From Faecalibacterium sp. I3-3-89 (GTDB taxonomy: Bacteria; Bacillota; Clostridia; Oscillospirales; Ruminococcaceae), in contig NZ_CP094468.1 of assembly GCF_023347275.1 (NCBI RefSeq), positions 2,604,001-2,668,000 on the forward strand: DNA of 64,000 nt, in the 5' to 3' direction. The notes beneath the pieces are model-generated. The model saw only the letters and a list, made by a program, of their open reading frames with translations, made no database searches and was not told the origin of the DNA. Position numbers and translations under genes: made by a program. Below, piece by piece: positions 8,344 through 16,808 of this stretch. Numbering within the stretch: the stretch's first letter is position 1; each line of letters begins with the position of its first letter.

Positions 8344-9610
8344 ATTCTACCTCCGCGCCTAACGGCTTGATGGCTTCAAAGAAATGGGGCCAGCTCTTCT
8401 GCACGGCCTCCGCGTCGTCGATGGAGAGGGGCAGCCCGGCGGCCAGCGCCAGCACCGTGAGGCTCATGACCACCCGGTGGTCGTTGTGGCCATGGAGGGG
8501 TGCGGCCGGGGTGTGGAGCTTCCCTGCGCAGCCATGGATGGTGATGGTACCGCCCTCGCTTTCCAGCACGCCGCCGCAGGCCCGCAGCTCGGCTTCCATG
8601 GCCGCGATGCGGTCGCTCTCCTTGATGCGGAGGCGCTCGGCGTTGCGGATGGTGGTGGTTCCCTCGCAGAACAGGCCCAACACCATCAGCACGGGGCCGA
8701 GGTCGGGGCAGTCGGCAAGGTCGATGTCAGTGCCGTGCAGGAGGGCTTTTCCGAGCCGGATGCCCTCATCGGTGGCGGACAGCTCTGCCCCACAGCGGCG
8801 CAGGATGCCGAGGATGGCCGCATCACCCTGTAAGGTGTCGGCGGACAGGCCCTTGAGGGTCACGCCGCCCTGCACCGCCCCCAGCACCGCCGGGAACGCC
8901 GCCTGACTGTAATCTCCCTCCACCGTGTAGTCGCAGGGGGCATACTGCTGCCCGCCCGGGAGGAAGAGGGTGTTCTCGTCCTGCCAGCGGCTCTCGACGC
9001 CAAAACGGCGCTGTGCCGCCCGGGTCATCTCGATGTAGCTGCGGCTCTCCACCGGCGGGATGAGATGGAGGGTGCTGTCCCCTGCCAGCAGGGGCAGGGC
9101 GAACAGCAGCCCGCTGATGAACTGGCTCGACACATTGCCCGCCAGCTCGTACTCGCCGCTTTTCAGAGCGCCCTCGACGGTCAGGCCCGCCGGAGACGGT
9201 TCAAAGCGGAGAGACTGCTCATGATATAACGCCTCGTACACCGACTGGGGCCGCTCCATCAGCCGGCCCCGGCCCACGAAGGTCACCCTCTGCCCGGTGA
9301 GGCTGGCGATGGGGATGAGGAAGCGGAGGGTGCTGCCGCTCTCGCAGCAGTCCACCGGGGCTTCGACGGGGAGGAACTGTCCCAGCCCCTCTACCACGGC
9401 GCTGTCCGGGCCGGTGCGCACCTTGGCGCAGAGCTGTCCGGCGGCGGAGAGGGTGGCCGAGATGTCCTTGCTGAACTCGAGGTTCCCGATGTGAGAAGTA
9501 CCCTTCGCCAGCGCAGCGCAGAGCACCGCCCGGTGGGCCATGCTCTTGCTGGGCGGCGCAGTGATGGCCCCGCCGATGCCGCCGGGGGCTTGCTTTATCG
9601 TTACTATCAT
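8333..9610 (-). CDS. aroA: 3-phosphoshikimate 1-carboxyvinyltransferase (EPSP synthase)
   Basis: 425 aa. It transfers enolpyruvyl from PEP to shikimate-3-phosphate, step six of the shikimate pathway. Visible motifs are the N-terminal PPSKSMAHRA (S3P-binding Lys-Ser), SGSTLRFLIP, SSQFISGLLFALPL and the C-terminal IKESDRIAAM and GHNDHRVVM. The residue order PSKSM is of the ordinary type. The ATG at 9610 was chosen because homology begins there (MIVTIKQAPGG) and AAGGA lies 7 nt upstream; the frame continues upstream without homology. It sits 32 nt after aroF. Confidence 0.95.
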   Translation of the reverse strand: MIVTIKQAPGGIGGAITAPPSKSMAHRAVLCAALAKGTSHIGNLEFSKDISATLSAAGQLCAKVRTGPDSAVVEGLGQFLPVEAPVDCCESGSTLRFLIPIASLTGQRVTFVGRGRLMERPQSVYEALYHEQSLRFEPSPAGLTVEGALKSGEYELAGNVSSQFISGLLFALPLLAGDSTLHLIPPVESRSYIEMTRAAQRRFGVESRWQDENTLFLPGGQQYAPCDYTVEGDYSQAAFPAVLGAVQGGVTLKGLSADTLQGDAAILGILRRCGAELSATDEGIRLGKALLHGTDIDLADCPDLGPVLMVLGLFCEGTTTIRNAERLRIKESDRIAAMEAELRACGGVLESEGGTITIHGCAGKLHTPAAPLHGHNDHRVVMSLTVLALAAGLPLSIDDAEAVQKSWPHFFEAIKPLGAEVEYAG

Positions 9611-9642
9611 AGTCGATCCTTCAGGCGGCTTGCCCGCTTCCC

Positions 9643-10659
9643 TTACATATCCCTTCCGATGGCCCATGCGACCTGACGGCACTTTGCCATGGCCTGCGCA
9701 AAGGCCTCCGGAGTCAGGCACTGTGCGCCGTCGCTCCATGCGTGGCGGGGGTCATAATGCACCTCCACCTCGAGGCCGTCGGCACCGGCGGCCACAGCGG
9801 CGATCATCATCGGCTCCACAAGGTTCGCCTTACCGGTGGCGTGGCTGGGATCCACGATGACGGGCAGGTGGGTCTTTTCGTGGATGATGGGCACAGCGGA
9901 GAGGTCGAGGGTGTTGCGGGTGTACTTCTCAAAGGTGCGGATGCCCCGCTCGCAGAGGATGACCTGCTCGTTGCCTCCGGCCATGATGTACTCGGCGCTC
10001 ATGATCCACTCCTCGATGGTGTTGCAGAGGCCACGCTTGAGCAGGACGGGCTTATGCATCTTGCCCACGGCCTTGAGCAGCTGGAAGTTCTGCATATTGC
10101 GGGCACCGATCTGCACCACGTCCACATACTCCTCGAACTCGGGGATGCGGTCCTCGCTCATCAACTCGGAGACGATGGGCATACCGGTGGCCTCCCGGGC
10201 CTTCACCATGTCAAGGATGCCCTCGGTCTCGAGGCCCTGAAAGGAGTAGGGCGAGGTGCGGGGCTTGTATGCGCCGCCCCGAAAAAGGGTCGCGCCGCCC
10301 GCCTTGACGCCCTGCGCGATGCGGAGGGCCTGCTCCGCGCTCTCGATGCTGCACGGGCCTGCCATGACCGCGATCTTCTCCTTTCTGCCGATTTTGACGC
10401 CGCCGCAGTCGATGACGGAGTCTGCCGGGTGGAAGAGGCGGTTGGCCCGCTTATAGGGGGCAGAGACGCGGGTGACGTTGTCGATCCAGGGGTTGGCGAG
10501 GACGTCCCGCTCGTCGATCTTCGTCGTGTCGCCCACGAGGCCGAAGACATTGTAGTCCTTGCCGGTGATGAGGGTGACGTCGAGGCCCTGCTTTTCAAAG
10601 CGGTCCACGATCTTTTCCAGTTCTTCCTTGGGGGTGCCCTTTTTGGTGGAGATGATCAT
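9643..10659 (-). CDS. aroF: 3-deoxy-7-phosphoheptulonate synthase (DAHP synthase, Bacillus/Thermotoga type)
   Basis: 338 aa. It condenses PEP and erythrose-4-phosphate, the committed step of aromatic biosynthesis. Residues 1-70 form the ferredoxin-like (ACT-like) regulatory domain of the type I-beta enzymes. The catalytic barrel has AVMAGPCSIES, RGGAYKPRTSPYSFQG, IGARNMQNFQLL, LLKRG and IVDPSHATG, which carry the PEP and metal ligands. The N-terminal regulatory domain suggests feedback by Tyr or Phe, as in the Thermotoga enzyme (family knowledge). AAAGGAA precedes the ATG by 9 nt. Confidence 0.94.
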   Translation of the reverse strand: MIISTKKGTPKEELEKIVDRFEKQGLDVTLITGKDYNVFGLVGDTTKIDERDVLANPWIDNVTRVSAPYKRANRLFHPADSVIDCGGVKIGRKEKIAVMAGPCSIESAEQALRIAQGVKAGGATLFRGGAYKPRTSPYSFQGLETEGILDMVKAREATGMPIVSELMSEDRIPEFEEYVDVVQIGARNMQNFQLLKAVGKMHKPVLLKRGLCNTIEEWIMSAEYIMAGGNEQVILCERGIRTFEKYTRNTLDLSAVPIIHEKTHLPVIVDPSHATGKANLVEPMMIAAVAAGADGLEVEVHYDPRHAWSDGAQCLTPEAFAQAMAKCRQVAWAIGRDM

Positions 10660-10692
10660 AGAATTTCGTTCCTTTCACTCTTTCTTTTCCGC

Positions 10693-11157
10693 TCACATGA
10701 CCAGATGGGTGTGTGCGCTGCCGTCCAGACGAAGCAGCTGGGTCAGATAGGCCGCAGCGTGCAGATAGCCGCTGATGCCCTCACCGATGAAGTGTCCCTG
10801 ACAGCCGAAGGAGACGATGTCCGTCTTGCGGAACGGCTCATGCTCGTCCGGCTCGCTCAGCAGCACCTCCACGGCAGGCACGCCGCAGAGCCGCAGCGCG
10901 TCGAGGATGGCGACGCTGTAGTGGGCGTATCCGCCGGGATTCAGGATGATGCCGTCTGCCCGGCCTGCGGCAGACTGGATCTCATCGATGAGGTCGCCCT
11001 CGTGGTTGGACTGGAAAAACTCCACCTCGAGGCCCATCTGGGTGCAGCACAGCTCGAGATAATCCAGCAGACCGTTGTAGTCCAGCTGGCCGGCCACGCC
11101 CGGCTCGGTGAAGTGCATCATATTGAGGTTGGGGCCGTTAATGACTAAAAATTTCAT
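10693..11157 (-). CDS. aroQ: 3-dehydroquinate dehydratase, type II
   Basis: 154 aa, the usual length of the dodecameric type II enzyme. It removes water from 3-dehydroquinate to give 3-dehydroshikimate. MKFLVINGPNLNM is the diagnostic N-terminus, SNHEGDLIDEI and ILNPGGYAHYSVAI follow, and VSFGCQGHFIGEGISGY carries the substrate loop. The start at 11157 overlaps the end of aroEK by 20 nt. Its C-terminus is histidine-containing but otherwise ordinary. Confidence 0.94.
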   Translation of the reverse strand: MKFLVINGPNLNMMHFTEPGVAGQLDYNGLLDYLELCCTQMGLEVEFFQSNHEGDLIDEIQSAAGRADGIILNPGGYAHYSVAILDALRLCGVPAVEVLLSEPDEHEPFRKTDIVSFGCQGHFIGEGISGYLHAAAYLTQLLRLDGSAHTHLVM

Positions 11158-12400
11158 CCAGAGCCTCCATTGCGGCGGCCACGGCGTCCTCCACCGTGCC
11201 GCTGTTGGGGATGACGGCATCTGCCGCCGCGAGATACAGGGGGCGGCGCTCCGCCTCCATCTGCCTGAGCGCCTCGGGGCTGGACGAGAGAGGCCGTCCG
11301 CCGCCCACCGTCAGCGCATCCAGAGGCCGGTCGATAAAGAGCACGACGCCGTTCTGGTGCAGGGCGCGCAGATTTTCGCCCCGCTTGATGATGCCGCCGC
11401 CGCAGGAGAGCAGCTGACGGCCCTCTTTTGCAAAGCGGGCGGTCTGGGCCGACTCCCTCGCCCGGAAGCCATCCTCGCCCTCGGCGGCGAAGATGTCCGG
11501 GATGCTGCGGCCGTCGGCCTTCACGATCTCCTCGTCGAGGTCGATGAACCGCTTGCCCAGCTTGTCTGCCAGCAGACGGCCCACCGTGGACTTGCCGCTG
11601 GAGGGCATCCCGATGAGGGCCACATTCAGCATATCGCGGCGGAGTGCGGCAGTGACGCGGCGGATTTCCCCCGCCGCGTCGTCGAACTTCCGGCTGAGGA
11701 AGTATTCGGCGGCGTACACCGCCTGCGCTACCAGCATCTCGAGGCCTCCCACGGCCACCGGGACGCCGGCCTCCTCGGCCCGCAGGATGAGTTCGGTCTT
11801 GTCCGGGTTATACACCACGTCCAGCACCGCTTCCAGCCCGGGCATTCGGGCAACGTCCAGACTGCACACCCCTACGTTGGGGTACATCCCGGCGGGGGTG
11901 GTGTTGATGACGATCTGTGCACCGCTGGACACAGCTTCCTCATAGGAGAGCTGGCCCTTGGCGGCGTCGGGCGTCCGGCTGACGGTCAGCACCTTCGCCG
12001 CGCCCTTGTCCCGGGCGACGGCACTGGTGGTGTTGTGGGTGCCGCCGGTGCCGAGGATGAGGACGGTCCTGCCCGCGAAATCGACGCCGTGGGCGTCACA
12101 CAGATGGGCAAAACCGAGATAGTCGGTGTTGTAGCCGTAGAGCAGGCCGTTCTTGTTGACGACGGTGTTCACCGCGCCGATGGCCTTGGCCCGGGGGTCG
12201 ATGTAGGTGCAGTACTCCATCACCAGCCGCTTATAGGGGATGGTGACATTGATGGCCTTGAACTGCCGCTTGGTGAGGAAGGCCCGGGCCTCCTCCTCCG
12301 TGGGCAGAGGGCAGAGGTCGTAGCGGTAGCCGCAGAGCATCTCGTGGATGAGCTTCGAGTAGGAGTGGCCCAGCTTCGAGCCGATGAGTCCGTATTCCAT
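11138..12400 (-). CDS. aroEK: Bifunctional shikimate dehydrogenase - shikimate kinase fusion
   Basis: 420 aa in one frame. Residues 1 to about 255 are AroE: GSKLGHSYSK binds shikimate, TIPYK carries the catalytic Lys, NTDYLGF the Asp, and LILGTGGT the NADP-binding motif. From about residue 262 the frame becomes AroK: GMPSSGKST Walker A, IDLDEEI, FRARES and GGGIIKR, all shikimate-kinase signatures. The enzyme would convert dehydroshikimate to shikimate-3-phosphate in two steps within one chain. The ATG shares its A with the aroC stop (TGATG), implying tight coupling. All key residues of both halves appear intact. Confidence 0.93.
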   Translation of the reverse strand: MEYGLIGSKLGHSYSKLIHEMLCGYRYDLCPLPTEEEARAFLTKRQFKAINVTIPYKRLVMEYCTYIDPRAKAIGAVNTVVNKNGLLYGYNTDYLGFAHLCDAHGVDFAGRTVLILGTGGTHNTTSAVARDKGAAKVLTVSRTPDAAKGQLSYEEAVSSGAQIVINTTPAGMYPNVGVCSLDVARMPGLEAVLDVVYNPDKTELILRAEEAGVPVAVGGLEMLVAQAVYAAEYFLSRKFDDAAGEIRRVTAALRRDMLNVALIGMPSSGKSTVGRLLADKLGKRFIDLDEEIVKADGRSIPDIFAAEGEDGFRARESAQTARFAKEGRQLLSCGGGIIKRGENLRALHQNGVVLFIDRPLDALTVGGGRPLSSSPEALRQMEAERRPLYLAAADAVIPNSGTVEDAVAAAMEALDEIFSH

Positions 12401-13542
12401 CACAGTCCCTCCCTGCGGTAGCTGGTGGGCCGCTCCATCCATGCCGTGCCGTAGCGGGCCGTCAGCAGATCGCCCACAGCCAGCGCGGCGGCGCAGGTCT
12501 GAACGATGGCGGCACGGGGCACGATGCAGGGGTCATGGCGGCCCTGAATGGAGAGGGGTGCATCCTGCTTTGCAAGATAGTCCACCGTCTCCTGTTTCTT
12601 GTAGATGCTGGGCGTCGGCTTGACGGCAGTGCGGAAGACCACGGGCATCCCATTGGAGATGCCGCCGTTGACCCCAGCGTTGTGGTTGGTGGCGGTAACG
12701 ATGGTGTTCCCCTTCATCCGGAAGGCGTCGTTGGCCTCCGAGCCTTTCAGGTCGGCGAAGCCGAAGCCGGTGCCGAACTCGATGCCCTTGACGGCAGGCA
12801 CGGAGAAGGCCATGTGGGAAAGCAGGCTCTCCACGCTGTCAAAGTACGGCTCGCCCACACCGGCAGGCAGGCCGAGGATCGCCGTCTCAAGAATGCCGCC
12901 CACGCTGTCGCCCTCCGCCCCGGCGGCGCGGATGGCCGCCTTCATCGGCTCTTCGACGGAGGCATCCAACAGCGCGAAGCCCTCGCCCTTATTTTCCAGC
13001 ACGCTGACCTGCGCGGCCAGCGCGGCGGTATCGTCCAGCGCAAAGGGGGTATCGGAGAGGCCGGCGCAGCGGGCGATGTGGGTGGTGATGTCGATGCCGG
13101 CGCGGCCCAGCGCCCCCAGCACGATGGCTCCGCCCGCCACCAGCGCGGCGGTGATCCGGCCCGAGAAGTGCCCGCCGCCCCGGGCATCCTGAAAGCCGTG
13201 GTATTTGGCATAGGCGGTGTAGTCCGCATGGCCGGGGCGGAGCAGGTCGGCGGTCTTGGCGTAGTCGCCGCTGCGGGTGTTCTGATTTTCGATCATGAGG
13301 GCGATGGCCGTGCCGGTGGTGTGGCCGTTCACGACGCCGGAGAGCAGCTGGACCCGGTCGGCCTCCACCCGGGGGGTGGAGAGGCCGTCGCCCCGGGCGC
13401 GGCGTCTGTCTATACAGGCGGCGATGAACGCCTCGTCCACCGGCACCCCTGCGGCCATGCCGTCCAGCACGCCGCCGATGGCCCGGCCATGGCTCTCGCC
13501 GAAGATGGTCAGTGCCAATGCGCTGCCAAAGGTGTTTTTCAT
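12400..13542 (-). CDS. aroC: Chorismate synthase
   Basis: 380 aa. It converts EPSP to chorismate using reduced FMN. The N-terminal FGESHGRAIGGVLDG, RRRARGDGLSTPR, ARGGGHFSGRITAA and the C-terminal GGISNGMP and PTPSI motifs are all present. It begins 3 nt after aroB. Being an FMNH2-dependent monofunctional form, it relies on a separate flavin reductase. Confidence 0.95.
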   Translation of the reverse strand: MKNTFGSALALTIFGESHGRAIGGVLDGMAAGVPVDEAFIAACIDRRRARGDGLSTPRVEADRVQLLSGVVNGHTTGTAIALMIENQNTRSGDYAKTADLLRPGHADYTAYAKYHGFQDARGGGHFSGRITAALVAGGAIVLGALGRAGIDITTHIARCAGLSDTPFALDDTAALAAQVSVLENKGEGFALLDASVEEPMKAAIRAAGAEGDSVGGILETAILGLPAGVGEPYFDSVESLLSHMAFSVPAVKGIEFGTGFGFADLKGSEANDAFRMKGNTIVTATNHNAGVNGGISNGMPVVFRTAVKPTPSIYKKQETVDYLAKQDAPLSIQGRHDPCIVPRAAIVQTCAAALAVGDLLTARYGTAWMERPTSYRREGL

Positions 13543-13545
13543 GGC

Positions 13546-14589
13546 TCAGTCCTCCATGCCCAGCAGGGTGCGCAGACCCTCCACCGGGATGGTCTCGGCA
13601 CGCCAGCAGCCCAGACCCGGCACCTTGATGACGGTGATCTGTCCGCCCTGCGCCTTCTTGTCGTGGAGCATCTCGGCGTAGACTTTATCCTTATTGTAGG
13701 CGGTGCGCAGGGGCAGGCCCAGACGGCGGTAGACCGCCCGGACGCGCTTCTGCAATGCTTTGGATTCGATCATGGGCAGCATCCCCAGCGCCACGCATTC
13801 GCCGTGGTAGAGGCCCACGGTGCGGCGTCCCTTGACGCCCTTGACGGCCTCGATGCCGTGGCCGATGGTGTGGCCGAAGTTGAGGGCCTTGCGCATCCCG
13901 CGCTCGGTCTCATCCTGCTCCACGATGCTCTTCTTGAAGCGGAGGCTGCGGTAGATGATCTCTCCGATCTGCTCGTCGATGTCGCCCTTTTCAAAGATAG
14001 CGAACAGCTCCGGGTCGGCCAGAAGGCTCGCCTTCACCGACTCGGCCAGACCGTTGATGTACTGGCGGCGGGGCAGGGTAGCGAGGGTGCTGGGGTCCAC
14101 GATGACCAGCTTGGGCTGCCAGAAGGAGCCGACGATGTTTTTCGTCTCGCCCAGATCCACCGCCGTCTTGCCGCCGATGGAGGAGTCGATCATGGAGAGA
14201 GTGGTGGTGGGGCAGTTGATGAAATCGATGCCCCGCATATAGATGGAGGCGGCAAAGCCTGCAAGATCGCCCACGACGCCGCCGCCCACGGCGATGACGA
14301 GGTCGCCGCGGCCCATATTGAACTCCAGCATCTGGCGCAGGACACTTTCCAGAATCTTCATGCTCTTGCTGGCCTCACCCTGCGGCACGGTGATGATCTT
14401 TGCGTCGCGGCACTGGTCGGCTACCCGCTGGGCGTACTCTGCCGGGACGCCTGCGTCCGTCACCACCGCCACACGGCGGTCGAGGCGGGCGAACTGGTAC
14501 AGGTTCTCCAGTGCGCCGTTTTTCAGGATGATGTCATAGCTGCGCTCACCCAGATTCATGGTGAGCTTTGTGCCGATAAATCCACTCAT
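13546..14589 (-). CDS. aroB: 3-dehydroquinate synthase
   Basis: 347 aa. It cyclises DAHP to 3-dehydroquinate with catalytic NAD and a divalent metal. GGGVVGDLAGFAASIYMRG, PTTTLSMIDSSIGGKTAVD, KNIVGSFWQP, NGLAES and LNFGHTIGHGIE (metal-binding His) are all visible. The start overlaps the pheA stop as ATGA, indicating translational coupling. Confidence 0.95.
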   Translation of the reverse strand: MSGFIGTKLTMNLGERSYDIILKNGALENLYQFARLDRRVAVVTDAGVPAEYAQRVADQCRDAKIITVPQGEASKSMKILESVLRQMLEFNMGRGDLVIAVGGGVVGDLAGFAASIYMRGIDFINCPTTTLSMIDSSIGGKTAVDLGETKNIVGSFWQPKLVIVDPSTLATLPRRQYINGLAESVKASLLADPELFAIFEKGDIDEQIGEIIYRSLRFKKSIVEQDETERGMRKALNFGHTIGHGIEAVKGVKGRRTVGLYHGECVALGMLPMIESKALQKRVRAVYRRLGLPLRTAYNKDKVYAEMLHDKKAQGGQITVIKVPGLGCWRAETIPVEGLRTLLGMED

Positions 14590-15656
14590 TTCGTATACAC
14601 TCCTAACAGCCGCACGGTGCGGCAGGTATGATCCAGCTCGCGCAGCAGCGCGGCGGTCTCGTCGTCGGCGGGGTCTCCCACCAGCTCGACGTAAAAATAG
14701 TAATCGAAGGGAACATGAGGCAGCGGACGGCTCTTGATGGATTCCATGTCGTAGCCGAACCGACCGATGACCTGAATGACCTCAGCCAGCTTGCCGGGCT
14801 TGTTGTCCAGCGTGAAGAGCAGCGAGAAGCGGTTGCCCCCGGTGGGCTTTTCGCGGCTGAGGACGATGAAGCGGGTGGTGTTGTCGCCGTCGGTGTTGAT
14901 GCTGGGCACAAGGACCTCCAGCCCGTAGAGGGCAGCGGTCTCCGCGCTGGCGATGGCGGCTTGGGACGGGTCGCCGGACTCTGCCACGAACTTTGCCGCC
15001 ATGGCCGTATTCGGCATGGCTGTGGCGGGCAGATGGAACTGCTTTAAGAACGTCTCGCTCTGGGCGATGGCCTGCTGGTGGCTGTAGACGTGCCGGAGCT
15101 GGGCCAGCTGGGTGCCGGGCAGGACGAGCAGGTTCTGGGAGATGGGCAGGTCGTAGACGTCCACCACCCACAGCTCCGGGTAGTTATAGCACAGGTCCAG
15201 CACGGCGGAGACATCGCCTGCGTGGCTGTTCTCGAAGGGCACGACGCCGTGGGCGGCGTCCCCCCGCCGGACAGCCTCGAAGACCTCGTCCCACGTCGGG
15301 TAGCTCACTGCCTCCGCGTGGGGGAAGAGCGCCCGCAGCGCGATGTGGGCAAAAGCGCCCTCCACGCCCTGATAGGCGGCGCGGTTCTCGCCCAGCACCT
15401 CCGCCTCGTACTGCTTGGCGACGTCCATCATGTTCTGGACATGATCTCTGTAGTAGGGCCGGAGGGCGGGGTCCTGAATGCGGGCCGCAGCCTTTTCCAG
15501 CACCACCGCCTCCCGTGCGGCGTCATAGACCGGCAGGCCGTGGGCCTGCTTGTATTGGGCGACGCTGAGCACGGCGGCCATCCGCCGCTCAAACAGGGCG
15601 GCCAGCTGCGCGTCCACCGCGTCGATCTCGGCGCGGGCCTGTTCCAGTGTGTCCAT
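14586..15656 (-). CDS. pheA: Bifunctional chorismate mutase / prephenate dehydratase (P-protein)
   Basis: 356 aa. Residues 1-85 are an AroQ-type chorismate mutase (ARAEIDAVDAQLAALFERRM, then VYDAAREAVVLEKA). About 95-270 is prephenate dehydratase, with GVVPFENSHAGDV and the DNTTRFIVL motif that carries the catalytic Thr. The last 80 residues form an ACT domain (LFTLDNKPGKLAEVI, IKSRPLP), which in the family mediates Phe feedback inhibition. The ATG at 15656 is preferred over a GTG at 15665 because AAGGAT lies 10 nt upstream of the former and abuts the latter. It is the first gene of the aromatic operon. Confidence 0.93.
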   Translation of the reverse strand: MDTLEQARAEIDAVDAQLAALFERRMAAVLSVAQYKQAHGLPVYDAAREAVVLEKAAARIQDPALRPYYRDHVQNMMDVAKQYEAEVLGENRAAYQGVEGAFAHIALRALFPHAEAVSYPTWDEVFEAVRRGDAAHGVVPFENSHAGDVSAVLDLCYNYPELWVVDVYDLPISQNLLVLPGTQLAQLRHVYSHQQAIAQSETFLKQFHLPATAMPNTAMAAKFVAESGDPSQAAIASAETAALYGLEVLVPSINTDGDNTTRFIVLSREKPTGGNRFSLLFTLDNKPGKLAEVIQVIGRFGYDMESIKSRPLPHVPFDYYFYVELVGDPADDETAALLRELDHTCRTVRLLGVYTK

Positions 15657-15700
15657 CTGTTCCACATCCTTCGGGTAAAATTTCAGCTCCTGTTGGGACG

Positions 15701-15739
15701 ATACTTAGTAAGTATACCATAACCCGGACGAGGAAACAA
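15701..15739 (-). promoter_or_regulatory. Promoter of the aromatic amino acid operon with overlapping palindromic operator
   Basis: On the minus strand TTGTTT (15734-15739), a 17-nt spacer and TATACT (15711-15716) form a good SigA promoter about 55 nt upstream of pheA. A perfect 15-bp palindrome ATACTTA-G-TAAGTAT (15701-15715) covers the -10 box and the likely start of transcription, a classic repressor-site position. No T-box, TRAP site or leader peptide rich in Phe/Tyr is seen in the short leader. The regulator is unknown; the WYL protein at the operon end is one candidate. Confidence 0.7.
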
Positions 15740-15808
15740 CAAGCGCCTCTCCCTTTGAGGGTGGAGAATATTTCAAATCCGGGGCCGTCAACGCGAAGAG
15801 ATTGCAAC

Positions 15809-15840
15809 AAAAAAGCCCTCTCCGAGGCGGTCGGAGAGGG
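15809..15840 (-). terminator. Terminator of the plsC operon
   Basis: A 10-bp perfect stem CCCTCTCCGA / TCGGAGAGGG with a 5-nt loop. On the minus strand it is followed by CTTTTTT. It lies 10 nt after the stop codon of the 54-aa gene. Confidence 0.9.
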
Positions 15841-15849
15841 TCATTTCGT

Positions 15850-16014
15850 TCATCTGTCCTGTTTGCGCAGGTCTTCCCTGCTGCGGGGGGTGCCGAACAC
15901 CCGGCCATAGGGGTTGTCGAGGTCGGCGGCTTTTAACGGCACCGCCTTTTTCTCGGGCTTTTCGGGGACGCTGATGTGCCCCGCCCTGCCCTTGCGCCGA
16001 ACGCGGAACCGCAT
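15850..16014 (-). CDS. Hypothetical basic protein, 54 aa
   Basis: A short frame between the stop of the membrane protein gene (16018) and the terminator at 15840. It starts MRFRVRRKGRAGHIS and continues with an E/K-rich stretch and DLDNPYGRVFGTPRSRED. Start and stop fit exactly between neighbours (3-nt gap upstream, 10-nt gap to the hairpin), which argues for a real gene. It has no membrane segment, and I recognise no family. Codon use (GCC, GGC, CTG-rich) matches the neighbourhood. Confidence 0.55.
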   Translation of the reverse strand: MRFRVRRKGRAGHISVPEKPEKKAVPLKAADLDNPYGRVFGTPRSREDLRKQDR

Positions 16015-16017
16015 GGC

Positions 16018-16782
16018 TCAGCCCTCCGGCGCAACGGTGGAGACAGCCCCCGCCGTCAGTTTCTGCCACAGCTCCTCGCCGCCGGCGAGGTTGTCGGCGG
16101 TGCCGCTGTTCCATGCGCCCCGCATCCCGACGTAGAACTGGGACATATACTCCTGACTGGACCCACTGCGGCTCTGGGTGGTGTCGGGGCCGTAGCTGCC
16201 GAGGTCGAGGCCCGCCAGCACGGGGCAGTCGCTCCACTTATAGACCATGTTCCACCAGTCCTCGTCGCTGTCGGCGGCGGGCAGGCTGCCGTCCAGATAC
16301 CGCAGCGAGCCGGTGCTCTCCTCAAACCCTGCCGGGTCCCAGAGCAGAAAGACGGAGCTCAGACCGCCCTGCACATCGGTGGCAAGCTTGGTGGTGCCCG
16401 CCATGGTCAGGTAGGCGTCGCTCTCGGTCTGGGTCTCGCCCTCGGCGTAATCGAGGGTGTAGACGTTCAGGGTCACGACCACCTTGCCGTCGTCGTTGCG
16501 GTCCTCGCCGTAGTCCGCCAGAGCTTCCTGCAAGGCGTTCACGGTGTCCTCGGGCAGGTAGTAGGGGGCCACCACGGCCACGTTGTAGTCGGGCTTGGTG
16601 ACGAAGAAGTACTGCCCGATAAAGTTGTAGGCCACAAAGACCACGGCGATGCCGATGAGGATGACCCACTTGAGGTTATAGTCCCACCAGTTGGCCCAGC
16701 GCTCCTTGCGGGTGTACTGTTTTTCCCTGCGGGGGGCGATGTCCTTCGGGTCGATGTCGCGCTCGTAACGGTAGCTTGCCAT
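16018..16782 (-). CDS. Hypothetical single-pass membrane protein with extracytoplasmic domain
   Basis: 254 aa. A charged, arginine-rich N-terminus (about 35 aa, RREKQYTRKERWANWW) precedes one hydrophobic helix at about 38-58 (LKWVILIGIAVVFVAYNFIG). The remaining 195 residues are acidic and polar and should lie outside the membrane. They include YYLPEDTVNALQEALADYG, VTLNVYTLDY, a tryptophan/aspartate-rich DSDEDWWNMVYKW region, and FYVGMRG near the C-terminus. The periplasmic-like fold is not recognised. GGGAGGA precedes the ATG by 9 nt. It is co-transcribed with plsC upstream (26-nt gap). Confidence 0.75.
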   Translation of the reverse strand: MASYRYERDIDPKDIAPRREKQYTRKERWANWWDYNLKWVILIGIAVVFVAYNFIGQYFFVTKPDYNVAVVAPYYLPEDTVNALQEALADYGEDRNDDGKVVVTLNVYTLDYAEGETQTESDAYLTMAGTTKLATDVQGGLSSVFLLWDPAGFEESTGSLRYLDGSLPAADSDEDWWNMVYKWSDCPVLAGLDLGSYGPDTTQSRSGSSQEYMSQFYVGMRGAWNSGTADNLAGGEELWQKLTAGAVSTVAPEG

Positions 16783-16808
16783 GCGGCAGTGTCCTCCCAG
16801 TTTTTGTG

